A DNA stretch of 64,000 nucleotides from Scatosoma sp045128175 (GTDB lineage Bacteria; Bacillota; Clostridia; Christensenellales; Borkfalkiaceae). Positions 50,249-58,926 of the stretch are shown in pieces; position 1 is the stretch's first letter; every line of letters begins with the position of its first letter. Made by a program: the position numbers and the translations under genes. The DNA is taken from NCBI GenBank assembly GCA_045128175.1, contig JBGVRF010000045.1, positions 5,216 to 69,215 on the forward strand. Reading direction: 5' to 3'. Below the pieces are notes generated by a model. It did not search any database, was not told where the DNA came from, and saw only the letters and a program-made list of their open reading frames with translations.

Positions 50249-51310
50249 ATGGAAATCAAGATCACAAAAACGACGACTCCCAAAACGATGCCGCCGGAAG
50301 ATAAATTGGGGTTCGGGAAAGTATTTACCGATCATATGTTGCTTGTGGACTGGTCCGAAGAAAGGGGCTGGTACGATGCGCGGATCGAGCCGTTCGGCCG
50401 TATTTCTCTGCATCCCGCGTCCACGGTGCTACATTACGGCGCGGAGATCTTCGAGGGCTTGAAGGCATACCGCCGCAAGGACGGCGGCGTGCAGCTGTTC
50501 CGACCGATGGAAAACGTACGGCGTATGAATAATTCCGCCGAGCGCATGAGTCTGCCACAGATGGACGAGAAGGAGATGTTATCGCTTCTGACTACGTTTG
50601 TAAAGCTGGAGGAAAGGTGGGTGCCGAAATCGTTCGGTACGTCGCTGTATCTTCGTCCCTTTCTGTTCGGCAACGACGAAGCGCTGGGTGTACATGCGGT
50701 GAAGAATGCGACGTTTATGCTGATCGCGTCGCCCAGCGGTAGCTATTATGCGGAGGGGATTAATCCCGTCGGCATCATGATCGAAAACGAGGACGTGCGT
50801 ACGGTGCGTGGCGGTACCGGTTATGCGAAATGCGGCGGAAACTATGCGGCGAGTACCCGTGCGGGCGAAAGAGCGGCGAAGAAAGGCTATTCGCAGGTGC
50901 TGTGGCTGGACGGAGTGGAGAGAAAGTATATCGAAGAAGTCGGTGCGATGAACGTTATGTTCAAGATCGGCGGAAAGATCGTGACGCCGATGTTGACGGG
51001 TTCGATCTTGCCGGGGATTACGCGTAAGAGCTGTATCGAGGTGTTAAGGTCGCAGGGCGTGGAAGTGGAAGAACGCTTGCTGTCCGTGGACGAATTGATA
51101 TCCGCGCTGGAAAGCGGGGCGCTGGAAGAGGCGTGGGGCTGCGGTACTGCTGCGGTGGTTTCGCCGATCGGCAGACTTGCGTACGGGAATAAAGAATACG
51201 TCATCGGCGGCGGCAAGATCGGTGAAGTTACTCAGAAACTTTACGATATTCTGACTGGGATACAGTGGGGGATACGGGAGGATACGTTTGGCTGGGTCTA
51301 CCGTTTATAA
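50249..51310 (+). CDS. ilvE: branched-chain amino-acid aminotransferase
   Basis: Last step of leucine, isoleucine and valine synthesis (PLP, fold type IV). The 353-residue length fits the BCAT group II. Visible: LHYGAEIFEGLKAYR, RMNNSAERMSLP, the PLP Lys in GTGYAKCGGNYAAS, VLWLDGVERKYIEEVGAMNVMF, and EEAWGCGTAAVVSPIG. SD GGGAGGAAG. It has its own promoter and no T-box, so it is expressed separately from the leuA operon just downstream. Confidence 0.96.
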   Translation: MEIKITKTTTPKTMPPEDKLGFGKVFTDHMLLVDWSEERGWYDARIEPFGRISLHPASTVLHYGAEIFEGLKAYRRKDGGVQLFRPMENVRRMNNSAERMSLPQMDEKEMLSLLTTFVKLEERWVPKSFGTSLYLRPFLFGNDEALGVHAVKNATFMLIASPSGSYYAEGINPVGIMIENEDVRTVRGGTGYAKCGGNYAASTRAGERAAKKGYSQVLWLDGVERKYIEEVGAMNVMFKIGGKIVTPMLTGSILPGITRKSCIEVLRSQGVEVEERLLSVDELISALESGALEEAWGCGTAAVVSPIGRLAYGNKEYVIGGGKIGEVTQKLYDILTGIQWGIREDTFGWVYRL

Positions 51311-51426
51311 GCCGATCGTGATTTACAACAGAGGGGCGAATTTCTGCGACGCGGATTTTACGATAAAAGCAGGGCTTTTCTGGCGGAAATTCCCTGAGGA
51401 AATCGCGTAAAACAGATGCTATTTTG

Positions 51427-51456
51427 TTGACAAAAGCTTTGTGAATGCGGTAAAAT
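51427..51456 (+). promoter_or_regulatory. promoter ahead of the small ORF and T-box
   Basis: TTGACA (51427-51432) and TAAAAT (51451-51456), spacing 18. No better promoter is visible before the T-box leader, so this probably drives the leuA operon. Confidence 0.7.
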
Positions 51457-51498
51457 ATATACAATAATAACAATGCAGAAAAAAGCGAGGTAAGAAAT

Positions 51499-51615
51499 AT
51501 GGCAACGGGGGCAGCAGGTTGTGCGGGTTTTATCGGCGGCGTAAGCGCGGTCGTGGTCGTGATGATCGCGGTAGTAGCGATATTTCTATTGAAACGCAGA
51601 TCGGAAAACCGATAA
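51499..51615 (+). CDS. 38-residue single-helix membrane microprotein
   Basis: A short ORF, MATGAAGCAGFIGGVSAVVV followed by a hydrophobic continuation and the basic end LLKRRSENR, giving one membrane helix with a positive-inside C-terminus. SD-like GCGAGGTAAG precedes ATG 51499, and the promoter is 42 bases upstream. It sits between the promoter and the T-box leader of the leucine operon. Codon choice and membrane-like composition suggest a real gene; function unknown. Confidence 0.6.
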   Translation: MATGAAGCAGFIGGVSAVVVVMIAVVAIFLLKRRSENR

Positions 51616-51659
51616 ACAAATAATTATGCGGAAAAACAAATAAATAAAAAGGCTATGAC

Positions 51660-51936
51660 GGGAAAAAATTTGTAAAGTTTGCTTGTGCAGAGAGTCGGCG
51701 TTTGGTGCGAGCCGATACGGCTTTACGGAATATAGCTCCTCCCCGAGCCGCCGAGAGAACGGCGAAAAAGTTTTTCAAGCCAAGTAGATTCGGACGGGTT
51801 CTCCCGTTACAGAGAAGTTCTTTTCAAGGACATGAGTGGGCGAGATATCGCCAAACGGAGTGGTACCGCGGAGAAAAATTCTTCGTCTCTTTCGTACGAA
51901 CGCATTGCGCGCGTTTGTGGAAAGAGACTTTTTTTA
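51660..51936 (+). promoter_or_regulatory. T-box riboswitch controlling leuA operon (likely tRNA-Leu)
   Basis: Stem I features AGAGAG-TCGGC...GGTGCGAGCCGA at 51689-51715. A candidate specifier CTC (Leu) is at 51736-51738 in GAATATAGCTCC. The T-box bulge sequence AACGGAGTGGTACCGCGG is at 51854-51871, within one base or so of consensus. The terminator is GTCTCTTTC...GAAAGAGAC plus seven T at 51885-51936. Uncharged tRNA is expected to pair at both sites and prevent termination, turning on leuA and the genes behind it when leucine is short. Confidence 0.93.
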
Positions 51937-51978
51937 TAGTGTAACCTTGTAAGGTTGAGAGTAAACAGGAAATAGGAC

Positions 51979-53637
51979 ATGAAAAACAGCAATAAATACG
52001 TAAAACAATATTTTGAACCGCAGGGCGTGACGATGGATTGGACGAAAAAGTCCTGTATCGAAAAGCCGCCTGTGTGGTGCAGCGTCGATCTCCGCGACGG
52101 GAATCAGGCGCTGATCATTCCCATGAGTCTGGAAGAGAAACTCGAGTTTTTCAAACTGCTCTGCAAGGTCGGGTTTAAAGAGATTGAGATCGGATTTCCC
52201 GCGGCGAGCGAGACGGAATATGAATTTTGTCGTATGCTGATCGAGCAGGGGCTGATTCCCGACGACGTGACGATACAGGTACTTACGCAATCGCGTGAGC
52301 ATATCATCGCAAAGACTTTCGAGGCGATTAGGGGGGCGAAGCGAGCCATCGTGCATTTGTACAATTCGACTTCCGTTGCCCAGCGTCAGCAGGTGTTCCG
52401 TCGGGAAAAGCAGGAGATTATCGATATTGCCGTGTTCGGCGCAAAGCTGTGCAAGCAGTACCGCGAGCAAGCGGAGGGGAAGATCACCTTCGAATATTCC
52501 CCCGAAAGCTTCACGGGGACAGAGCCGGAGTTTGCGGCTGAGATCTGCAACGCCGTGCTGGATATTTGGCAGCCGACGGCGGATAATAAAGCGATCATCA
52601 ATCTGCCTGTGACGGTCAGTCATTCGATGCCGCACGTATATGCGAATCAGGTCGAGTATATGTGTAAAAACCTGCACGGGAGAGAGAACGTGGTCGTTTC
52701 TTTGCATCCGCACAACGACCGCGGTTGCGCGGTCGCGGACAGCGAAATGGGGGTGCTGGCCGGTGGCGATCGGATCGAGGGGACGTTGTTTGGCAACGGC
52801 GAGCGGACGGGAAACGTGGATATTATCACGCTTGCGCTCAATATGTTCTCACAGGGTGTGGACCCGCAGTTGGATTTTTCCGATCTGCCCAAGATCACGG
52901 AGGTATACGAGCGGGTAACGAGGATGAAAGTCGGCGAACGTCAGCCATACAGCGGTTCGTTGGTGTTCGCGGCGTTTTCGGGTTCGCATCAGGACGCGAT
53001 CGCTAAGGGAATGAAATATCGGGTGGAAAAGGGCGTCGATACGTGGACGGTCCCCTATCTCCCCATCGACCCTGCCGACGTCGGCAGAGTGTACGATGCG
53101 GACGTTATCCGCATCAATTCTCAATCCGGAAAGGGTGGCATTGGATATATCCTCGAAACGCAGTTCAATCTGGTGCTTCCGCCCAAGATGCGCGAGGTGT
53201 TTGGGTACCACGTCAAAAATATTTCCGATCACGCGCATAAAGAGCTTTCCCCTCAGGAGGTACACGATATTTTTATGCGGGATTTTGTCAACCTGCATGA
53301 AAAACTCAGCGTCGTAAATGCGACGTATGAAGACGTGAACGCAGACATGGTATCGGGAAATGTGGAGATTTGGTATCGTGGCGAGCGGAGAAAAGTGACG
53401 GTGGGGGGGAACGGCCGACTCGATTGCGTATCCAATGCGATCAAGCTGGTGACGGGAAAAGAGTACGCATTGGAAACGTACGTGGAACACGCGTTGGAGG
53501 AAAGATCCTCTTCGAAAGCGGCTTCTTACGTGTGTATTGTTGCCGACGAAAAACCGTACTGGGGTACAGGTATTCACAGTGATATCATGACTTCGTCGGT
53601 GAAAGCGTTGGTGTCAGCGGTCAATCGGATGTTATAA
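51979..53637 (+). CDS. leuA: 2-isopropylmalate synthase (LeuA type 2)
   Basis: Condenses acetyl-CoA with 2-ketoisovalerate, the committed step to leucine. The 552-residue protein has CSVDLRDGNQAL (metal and substrate site), EIGFPAASETEYEF, HPHNDRGCAVADSEMG, GNGERTGNVD, and a C-terminal regulatory domain (about 430-552) for leucine feedback. Length and motifs fit the type 2 group. First gene after the T-box; SD CAGGAAATAGG. Confidence 0.95.
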   Translation: MKNSNKYVKQYFEPQGVTMDWTKKSCIEKPPVWCSVDLRDGNQALIIPMSLEEKLEFFKLLCKVGFKEIEIGFPAASETEYEFCRMLIEQGLIPDDVTIQVLTQSREHIIAKTFEAIRGAKRAIVHLYNSTSVAQRQQVFRREKQEIIDIAVFGAKLCKQYREQAEGKITFEYSPESFTGTEPEFAAEICNAVLDIWQPTADNKAIINLPVTVSHSMPHVYANQVEYMCKNLHGRENVVVSLHPHNDRGCAVADSEMGVLAGGDRIEGTLFGNGERTGNVDIITLALNMFSQGVDPQLDFSDLPKITEVYERVTRMKVGERQPYSGSLVFAAFSGSHQDAIAKGMKYRVEKGVDTWTVPYLPIDPADVGRVYDADVIRINSQSGKGGIGYILETQFNLVLPPKMREVFGYHVKNISDHAHKELSPQEVHDIFMRDFVNLHEKLSVVNATYEDVNADMVSGNVEIWYRGERRKVTVGGNGRLDCVSNAIKLVTGKEYALETYVEHALEERSSSKAASYVCIVADEKPYWGTGIHSDIMTSSVKALVSAVNRML

Positions 53638-53672
53638 AGGCGGTAAACGCCGTGAAAAAGAGTAAAACGGCG

Positions 53673-53699
53673 ATACCATGTATGCGTTTACGTTTTTGG
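53673..53699 (+). repeat. GGTATGCGTTTACG-type short repeat, copy 4
   Basis: ATACCATGTATGCGTTTACG in the leuA-ilvB gap; CGCGTAAAC occurs 25 bases on and could pair with GTTTACG. Confidence 0.6.
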
Positions 53700-53781
53700 G
53701 AAATCAGTTTTGGACTTCCGCGTAAACTGTTGCCGCAACACCAACGAAGTTGGTCAAATAATCAAGGAGAAAGAACACATT

Positions 53782-55461
53782 ATGAAACTTACAGGCGCGC
53801 AAATTTTAGTCAGGACCCTTATCGAACAGGGCGTGACCGACGTGTTCGGGTATCCCGGCGGTCAAGTCATCAATATCTACGACGCTCTCTACGAATATAA
53901 AGCGGAGATCAATCACGTGTTGACGGCGCACGAGCAGGGCGCGGCGCACGCGGCGGACGGGTATTCTCGCGCGACGGGCAAGGTCGGCGTATGTCTTGCT
54001 ACCAGCGGCCCCGGCGCGACCAATCTTGTCACCGGCATCGCGACGGCGATGCTCGATTCCATACCCATGGTTGCGATCACGGGTAACGTACCCAACTCCC
54101 TTATCGGAAAAGACAGCTTTCAGGAGATCGACATTACGGGCGTCACGTTGCCTATTACGAAGCATAACTATTTCGTAAAAGGGATCGATGAGTTGGCGGA
54201 CGTCATCCGCGAAGCGTTCGCGATCGCAAAATCGGGCAGACCGGGTCCCGTGCTGATCGATATCCCCAAAGACGTACAGGTGGCAAGCTTCGAATACGAG
54301 CCGCAGCCGATCGCGGAAAAGATACCTCTGCCCAAAGTTAAGGAAAAGCGTATCGATGAAGCGGTCGCGCTTATAAAAGCGGCGAAAAGACCGTATATTT
54401 ACATCGGCGGCGGCGCGGCGGGACTTGGGCTCGGCAAGGCGATCGTCGAGTTTGCGGAAAAGATCGACGCGGTGATCGGTTGTACGTTTATGGGGCTTTC
54501 CGCCGTACCGCAGGAGAGCGAGCGTTTTCTCGGTATGCAGGGTATGCATGGGCATTATGCGTCTTCGATGGCGCAGAACGAAGCCGATCTCATTTTGGGC
54601 ATCGGCGTGCGTTTTTCCGACCGTGCGACGGGCAACGTCGCAAAATTCGCAAAACAGAGCAAGATTGTTCAGCTTGATCCCGATAGCGCGGAGATCAATA
54701 AAAACGTACGCGTGGATCTGGGACTTGTGGGCGACGTCGAAGATTCGTTCAAGCGTATCGCAGAAAAATGCGATAAAAAGAACAATCCCGATTGGATCGT
54801 TCGCGTAAATACTCTGAAAGCGGAAGAAAAGGGTTTTGAAGAAGAGATTGCGGCGGCGGCCAAAGCGCCACTTACTCCTAAGCAGGTATTTGATATCATA
54901 AACGAGCTGAAGCCTCCCAAAACGATTACGGCAACGGACGTCGGGCAGCATCAGATGTGGGCGGCGCAGTATGCGACCTTCGACGGACCTAGACGTATCG
55001 TATCGAGCGGCGGACTCGGCACGATGGGCTTCGGTTTGGGCGCGGCGATCGGTGCGTACGTAGCGACGAAGGACCCCGTCGTTCTGATTACGGGTGACGG
55101 CAGCTTCGGCATGAATCTCAACGAGCTGGCGACGGCAGTTACCTACAAGATCCCCGTCGTGATCGTGCTTATGAACAACGGCGTATTAGGCATGGTACGG
55201 CAATGGCAGACGCTGTTTTTCGGAAAGCGGTATTCCAGCACCGTGCTTTCGCGCAAGACGGATTTTGTCAAGTTGGCGCAAGCCTTTGGCGCGGAAGGGT
55301 ATCTTGCGGAAACGCCCGTGGAATTCAGACGCGCGTTTGAAGCGGCGTTGAACGCAAAGAAAACGGTTGTCATCGACGTACGTATCGATAAAGATGAGTT
55401 GGTGTTGCCCATGCTTCCGCCCGGCGGCGCGATCAGCGATATGATCACGCTGGTGAAATGA
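53782..55461 (+). CDS. ilvB: acetolactate synthase large (catalytic) subunit
   Basis: TPP enzyme forming acetolactate or acetohydroxybutyrate. The 559-residue protein starts at ATG 53782 after CAAGGAGAAAG; the in-frame ATG at 53710 precedes that SD. Visible: FGYPGGQVINIYDAL, catalytic Glu in LTAHEQGAAHAADGY, the central FAD-binding-like domain, and the TPP motif GDGSFGMNLNELATAVTYKIPVVIVLMNN. The small subunit follows after 26 bases. Confidence 0.96.
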   Translation: MKLTGAQILVRTLIEQGVTDVFGYPGGQVINIYDALYEYKAEINHVLTAHEQGAAHAADGYSRATGKVGVCLATSGPGATNLVTGIATAMLDSIPMVAITGNVPNSLIGKDSFQEIDITGVTLPITKHNYFVKGIDELADVIREAFAIAKSGRPGPVLIDIPKDVQVASFEYEPQPIAEKIPLPKVKEKRIDEAVALIKAAKRPYIYIGGGAAGLGLGKAIVEFAEKIDAVIGCTFMGLSAVPQESERFLGMQGMHGHYASSMAQNEADLILGIGVRFSDRATGNVAKFAKQSKIVQLDPDSAEINKNVRVDLGLVGDVEDSFKRIAEKCDKKNNPDWIVRVNTLKAEEKGFEEEIAAAAKAPLTPKQVFDIINELKPPKTITATDVGQHQMWAAQYATFDGPRRIVSSGGLGTMGFGLGAAIGAYVATKDPVVLITGDGSFGMNLNELATAVTYKIPVVIVLMNNGVLGMVRQWQTLFFGKRYSSTVLSRKTDFVKLAQAFGAEGYLAETPVEFRRAFEAALNAKKTVVIDVRIDKDELVLPMLPPGGAISDMITLVK

Positions 55462-55487
55462 GAACAGACCAAAAGGAGGATCGCCTT

Positions 55488-55991
55488 ATGGAAGATAATA
55501 AATTTATCATAGCGGTATACGTAGAGAATAAAGCGGGCGTACTGACGCGGGTGACGGGTATGTTTACCAGGCGCGGTTTCAATATCGACACCTTGACGGT
55601 GGGGGAGACGGAGCGGCCCGATTATTCGCGTATCACTCTGACGTTGCATGGAGACGCGTACGTAAAAGAACAGATGATACATCAGCTTCGCAAATTGTAC
55701 GTTGTCAAAAAGGTCGAGGTGCTTGAAGACGAGCCCATTAAACGCGAGTTGATGCTGATCAAGGTGAAAAACGACTCGATCAACCGCAGTGAGATTATGA
55801 CGGCGGTGGACGTGTTCCGCGCCAGCGTCATCGATTATTCGGTGGAGAGTATGTGTATTGAGGTGACGGGCAGTCCGTCCAAGATCGACGCTTTTGTCAA
55901 GCTGATGCAGCCCTTCGGAATCCTTGAAATGTGCCGTACGGGACTCGTCGCTTTAGAGCGTGGCGTCAATACCCTTTTTACGGAGGAATAA
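55488..55991 (+). CDS. ilvN: acetolactate synthase small (regulatory) subunit
   Basis: A 167-residue ACT-domain subunit that confers valine inhibition on IlvB. It shows FIIAVYVENKAGVLTRVTGMFTRRGFNIDTLTVG and, in the second domain, ELMLIKVKN. ATG 55488 follows AAAGGAGGATC; the in-frame ATG at 55458 is upstream of that SD and overlaps ilvB. Common annotation symbols are ilvN or ilvH. Confidence 0.95.
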   Translation: MEDNKFIIAVYVENKAGVLTRVTGMFTRRGFNIDTLTVGETERPDYSRITLTLHGDAYVKEQMIHQLRKLYVVKKVEVLEDEPIKRELMLIKVKNDSINRSEIMTAVDVFRASVIDYSVESMCIEVTGSPSKIDAFVKLMQPFGILEMCRTGLVALERGVNTLFTEE

Positions 55992-56055
55992 AAGCTTTTC
56001 GGTTTTTCAATATCCCAAACAATAAAAATATTCAATAAAGGACAGGTAAAATATT

Positions 56056-57072
56056 ATGGCAAGAATTTTCTATCAACAGGATTGTGATCTCAACAAACTC
56101 AGCGGCAAGACCGTAGCGATCATCGGGTACGGTTCGCAGGGGCACGCGCACGCGCTCAACCTTAAGGATTCGGGTGTGAACGTCGTCGTCGGCTTGTATA
56201 AAGGAAGCAAGAGCTGGGAAAAGGCGGAAAAACAGGGCGTTACCGTCATGACCGCGGCGGAGGCTGCAAAAGTTGCGGATCTTATCATGATCCTCATCAA
56301 CGACGAAAAACAGGCGAAGCTGTATAAAGAAAGTATCGAACCCAACCTCACCGAAGGAAAAACGCTGGCGTTTGCGCACGGGTTCAATATCCATTTCGGT
56401 TGCATCAAGCCCCCGAAGAACGTCAACGTGATCATGATCGCGCCCAAGGGGCCCGGTCATACCGTGCGTAGCGAATATCAAGCAGGCAAAGGCGTGCCTT
56501 GCCTTATCGCAGTTGAGCAGGACGCGACGGGCGACGCGTGGGAGATCGGGCTTGCGTATGCGGCGGGTATCGGTGGCGCGAGAGCGGGCGTTTTGGAAAC
56601 CACTTTCCGTACGGAAACGGAAACCGACCTTTTCGGCGAACAGGCAGTGCTTTGCGGCGGCGTTTGCGCGTTGATGCAGGCGGGCTTCGAAACGCTTGTC
56701 GAGGCGGGTTACGATCCCAGAAACGCATATTTCGAATGTATCCATGAAATGAAACTGATCGTAGACTTGATCTATCAGAGTGGGTTCGAGGGTATGAGAT
56801 ATTCCATTTCCAACACGGCGGAATACGGCGATTACGTGACTGGACCGAAGATCATCACAGAAGAGACGAAGAAAGCGATGAAGAAGGTGTTGAAGGATAT
56901 TCAAGACGGTACGTTCGCAAAAGAATTCCTGCTCGATATGTCCGACGCGGGCGCGCAGGTGCATTTCAACGCAATGCGTAAGATCGCGGCGGAGCATCCT
57001 TCCGAAGTGGTAGGAAAAGAAATCAGAAAACTGTACAGCTGGGCTGATGAGGAAAAATTCATCAATAACTAA
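56056..57072 (+). CDS. ilvC: ketol-acid reductoisomerase (class I)
   Basis: Isomerises and reduces acetolactate. The 338-residue protein has the Rossmann NADPH site IGYGSQGHAHALNLKDSGV, the KGPGHTVRSEYQAGKGVPCLIA segment, ETTFRTETETDLFGEQAVLCGG (metal ligands) and EMKLIVDLIYQSGFEGMRYSISNTAEYGDY. The length fits the short class I form. Followed by a hairpin-array repeat before ilvD. Confidence 0.97.
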   Translation: MARIFYQQDCDLNKLSGKTVAIIGYGSQGHAHALNLKDSGVNVVVGLYKGSKSWEKAEKQGVTVMTAAEAAKVADLIMILINDEKQAKLYKESIEPNLTEGKTLAFAHGFNIHFGCIKPPKNVNVIMIAPKGPGHTVRSEYQAGKGVPCLIAVEQDATGDAWEIGLAYAAGIGGARAGVLETTFRTETETDLFGEQAVLCGGVCALMQAGFETLVEAGYDPRNAYFECIHEMKLIVDLIYQSGFEGMRYSISNTAEYGDYVTGPKIITEETKKAMKKVLKDIQDGTFAKEFLLDMSDAGAQVHFNAMRKIAAEHPSEVVGKEIRKLYSWADEEKFINN

Positions 57073-57200
57073 CCAGTCGGCGTACCGCTGGACCAACGTA
57101 CCGTTGGATCTATTTGGGAAGTCAAGGAACTCAGTTCCTTGCGGGTGTGGCAGAGCCCACGAAGGTAATCCCAAAAAAGCAACCGATAAGTTGCGCACTC
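57073..57200 (+). repeat. hairpin-array interspersed repeat inside the ilv operon (ilvC-ilvD gap)
   Basis: Contains CCAGTCGGCGTACCGCTGG, CCAACGTACCGTTGG, AAGGAACTCAGTTCCTT, and GTGTGGCAGAGCCCAC. It is a short copy of the family, ending in GCAACCGATAAGTTGC, and leaves about 20 bases to ilvD. Confidence 0.78.
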
Positions 57201-57221
57201 TCATAACATTCAGGTATCATT

Positions 57222-58883
57222 ATGATTAAAGACACAATAGTAAACGGCTTCCACAACGCGCCGCACAGATCCTTATATCATGCGCTGGGCTTGACGGAAG
57301 AGGAACAGCAACGCCCTTTGATCGGCGTTGTCTGTTCGTATAACGAAATCGTTCCCGGACATATCAACCTCGACAAGATCGCCGAGGCGGTAAAGCTGGG
57401 CGTTGCAATGGCGGGCGGTACGCCCATCATGTTCCCCGCGATCACCGTCTGCGACGGCATCGCCATGGGGCATACGGGTATGAAATATTCCCTCGTCACC
57501 CGCGATCTGATCGCCGATTCGACAGAAGCGATGGTCATGGCGCACGGCTTTGACGGCTTGGTCATGATCCCCAATTGCGACAAGAACGTGCCGGGGCTAC
57601 TGATGGCGGCGGCACGTTTGAATATCCCCACCGTGTTCGTCAGTGGCGGTCCGATGCTTGCAGGACGTGTCGGCGGTAAAAAACGCTCGCTTTCGAGTAT
57701 GTTCGAGGCGGTCGGCGCGTATAACGCGGGCAAAATCGACGAAGAACAGTTGACGGAGTTTGAAAGAAAGGTCTGTCCGACCTGCGGTTCGTGTTCGGGA
57801 ATGTATACGGCAAATTCTATGAACTGCCTTACCGAAGTGCTCGGTATGGGACTTCGTGGCAACGGAACGATTCCCGCTGTGTATTCCGCACGTATCGAGC
57901 TGGCGAAGCACGCGGGTATGCAGGTGATGGAGCTTGTGAAAAAGAATATCCGTCCGAGTGATATCATGACGGCGGGAGCGATCAAAAACGCGATCACGGC
58001 GGACATGGCGCTGGGCTGTTCGACGAACAGTATGCTGCATTTGCCTGCGATTGCGAACGAGCTGGGTGTGCCGTTCGACCTTAACGAGGTGAACGCGATT
58101 AGTGAAAGGACGCCCAATTTGTGTCATCTTGCGCCCGCGGGGCCGACGTATATGGAGGATCTCAACGAGGCGGGCGGCGTGCAGGCGGTCTTGAAGGAGC
58201 TGGAAGCTTTGGGGCTTCTGGATACTTCTGTTTTGACCTGTACGGGCAAGACGATGAAGGAGAACCTCGAAGGGGTGGTCAACCTCGATACGGAGGTTAT
58301 CAGAAAACCGGGAAATGCGTTTGGAAAAACGGGCGGCATCGCGGTGCTGAAAGGCAACCTTGCACCGGATGGGTGCGTAGTCAAACGCGCGGCGGTCGCG
58401 CCCGAAATGCTGGTGCATGAAGGCCCCGCAAAAGTGTTTGAAAGCGAGGAGGAGTGCATTGCGGCGATTTATGGTGGCAAGATCGTAAAAGGGGACGTCG
58501 TAGTGATCCGATACGAAGGTCCTGCGGGCGGTCCGGGTATGCGCGAAATGCTGTCGCCGACCTCTGCGATCGCGGGCATGGGCTTAGATAAGGACGTGGC
58601 GTTGATCACCGACGGGCGGTTCTCGGGGGCTACCAGGGGCGCGTCTATCGGTCACGTTTCTCCCGAAGCGGTGTCCGGCGGACCGATTGCGTATGTAAAG
58701 AACGGCGATATTATTGCGATCAATATTCCCGAATACCGTATCGAGTTGAAAGTATCCGATGAGGAACTTGCGCAACGTAAAAAAGAGACGGTATTGAAGA
58801 AAAAAGAAGTCAGCGGATATTTGAAACGGTACGCGGCACAAGTGAGTTCTGCCGACAAAGGGGCGATCATAAATCGACTGTAA
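57222..58883 (+). CDS. ilvD: dihydroxy-acid dehydratase
   Basis: Iron-sulfur dehydratase giving 2-ketoisovalerate and 2-keto-3-methylvalerate. The 553-residue protein has the cluster ligands in IPNCDKNVPG and CPTCGSCSGMYTANSMNCL, and late motifs GPAGGPGMREML and LITDGRFSGATRGASIGHVSPEA. No strong SD is visible before ATG 57222 (only CAGGTATC), so translation may be modest. Confidence 0.96.
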   Translation: MIKDTIVNGFHNAPHRSLYHALGLTEEEQQRPLIGVVCSYNEIVPGHINLDKIAEAVKLGVAMAGGTPIMFPAITVCDGIAMGHTGMKYSLVTRDLIADSTEAMVMAHGFDGLVMIPNCDKNVPGLLMAAARLNIPTVFVSGGPMLAGRVGGKKRSLSSMFEAVGAYNAGKIDEEQLTEFERKVCPTCGSCSGMYTANSMNCLTEVLGMGLRGNGTIPAVYSARIELAKHAGMQVMELVKKNIRPSDIMTAGAIKNAITADMALGCSTNSMLHLPAIANELGVPFDLNEVNAISERTPNLCHLAPAGPTYMEDLNEAGGVQAVLKELEALGLLDTSVLTCTGKTMKENLEGVVNLDTEVIRKPGNAFGKTGGIAVLKGNLAPDGCVVKRAAVAPEMLVHEGPAKVFESEEECIAAIYGGKIVKGDVVVIRYEGPAGGPGMREMLSPTSAIAGMGLDKDVALITDGRFSGATRGASIGHVSPEAVSGGPIAYVKNGDIIAINIPEYRIELKVSDEELAQRKKETVLKKKEVSGYLKRYAAQVSSADKGAIINRL

Positions 58884-58885
58884 CG

Positions 58886-58915
58886 GCATACCAGGTATGC
58901 GTTTACGTATAAAAG
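58886..58915 (+). repeat. GGTATGCGTTTACG-type short repeat, copy 5 (fullest copy)
   Basis: GCATACC-A-GGTATGC is a perfect 7-bp inverted repeat, continuing GTTTACGTATAAAAGG; it merges into the leuC SD AAAGGAGAG. Confidence 0.65.
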
Positions 58916-58926
58916 GAGAGAAAACA

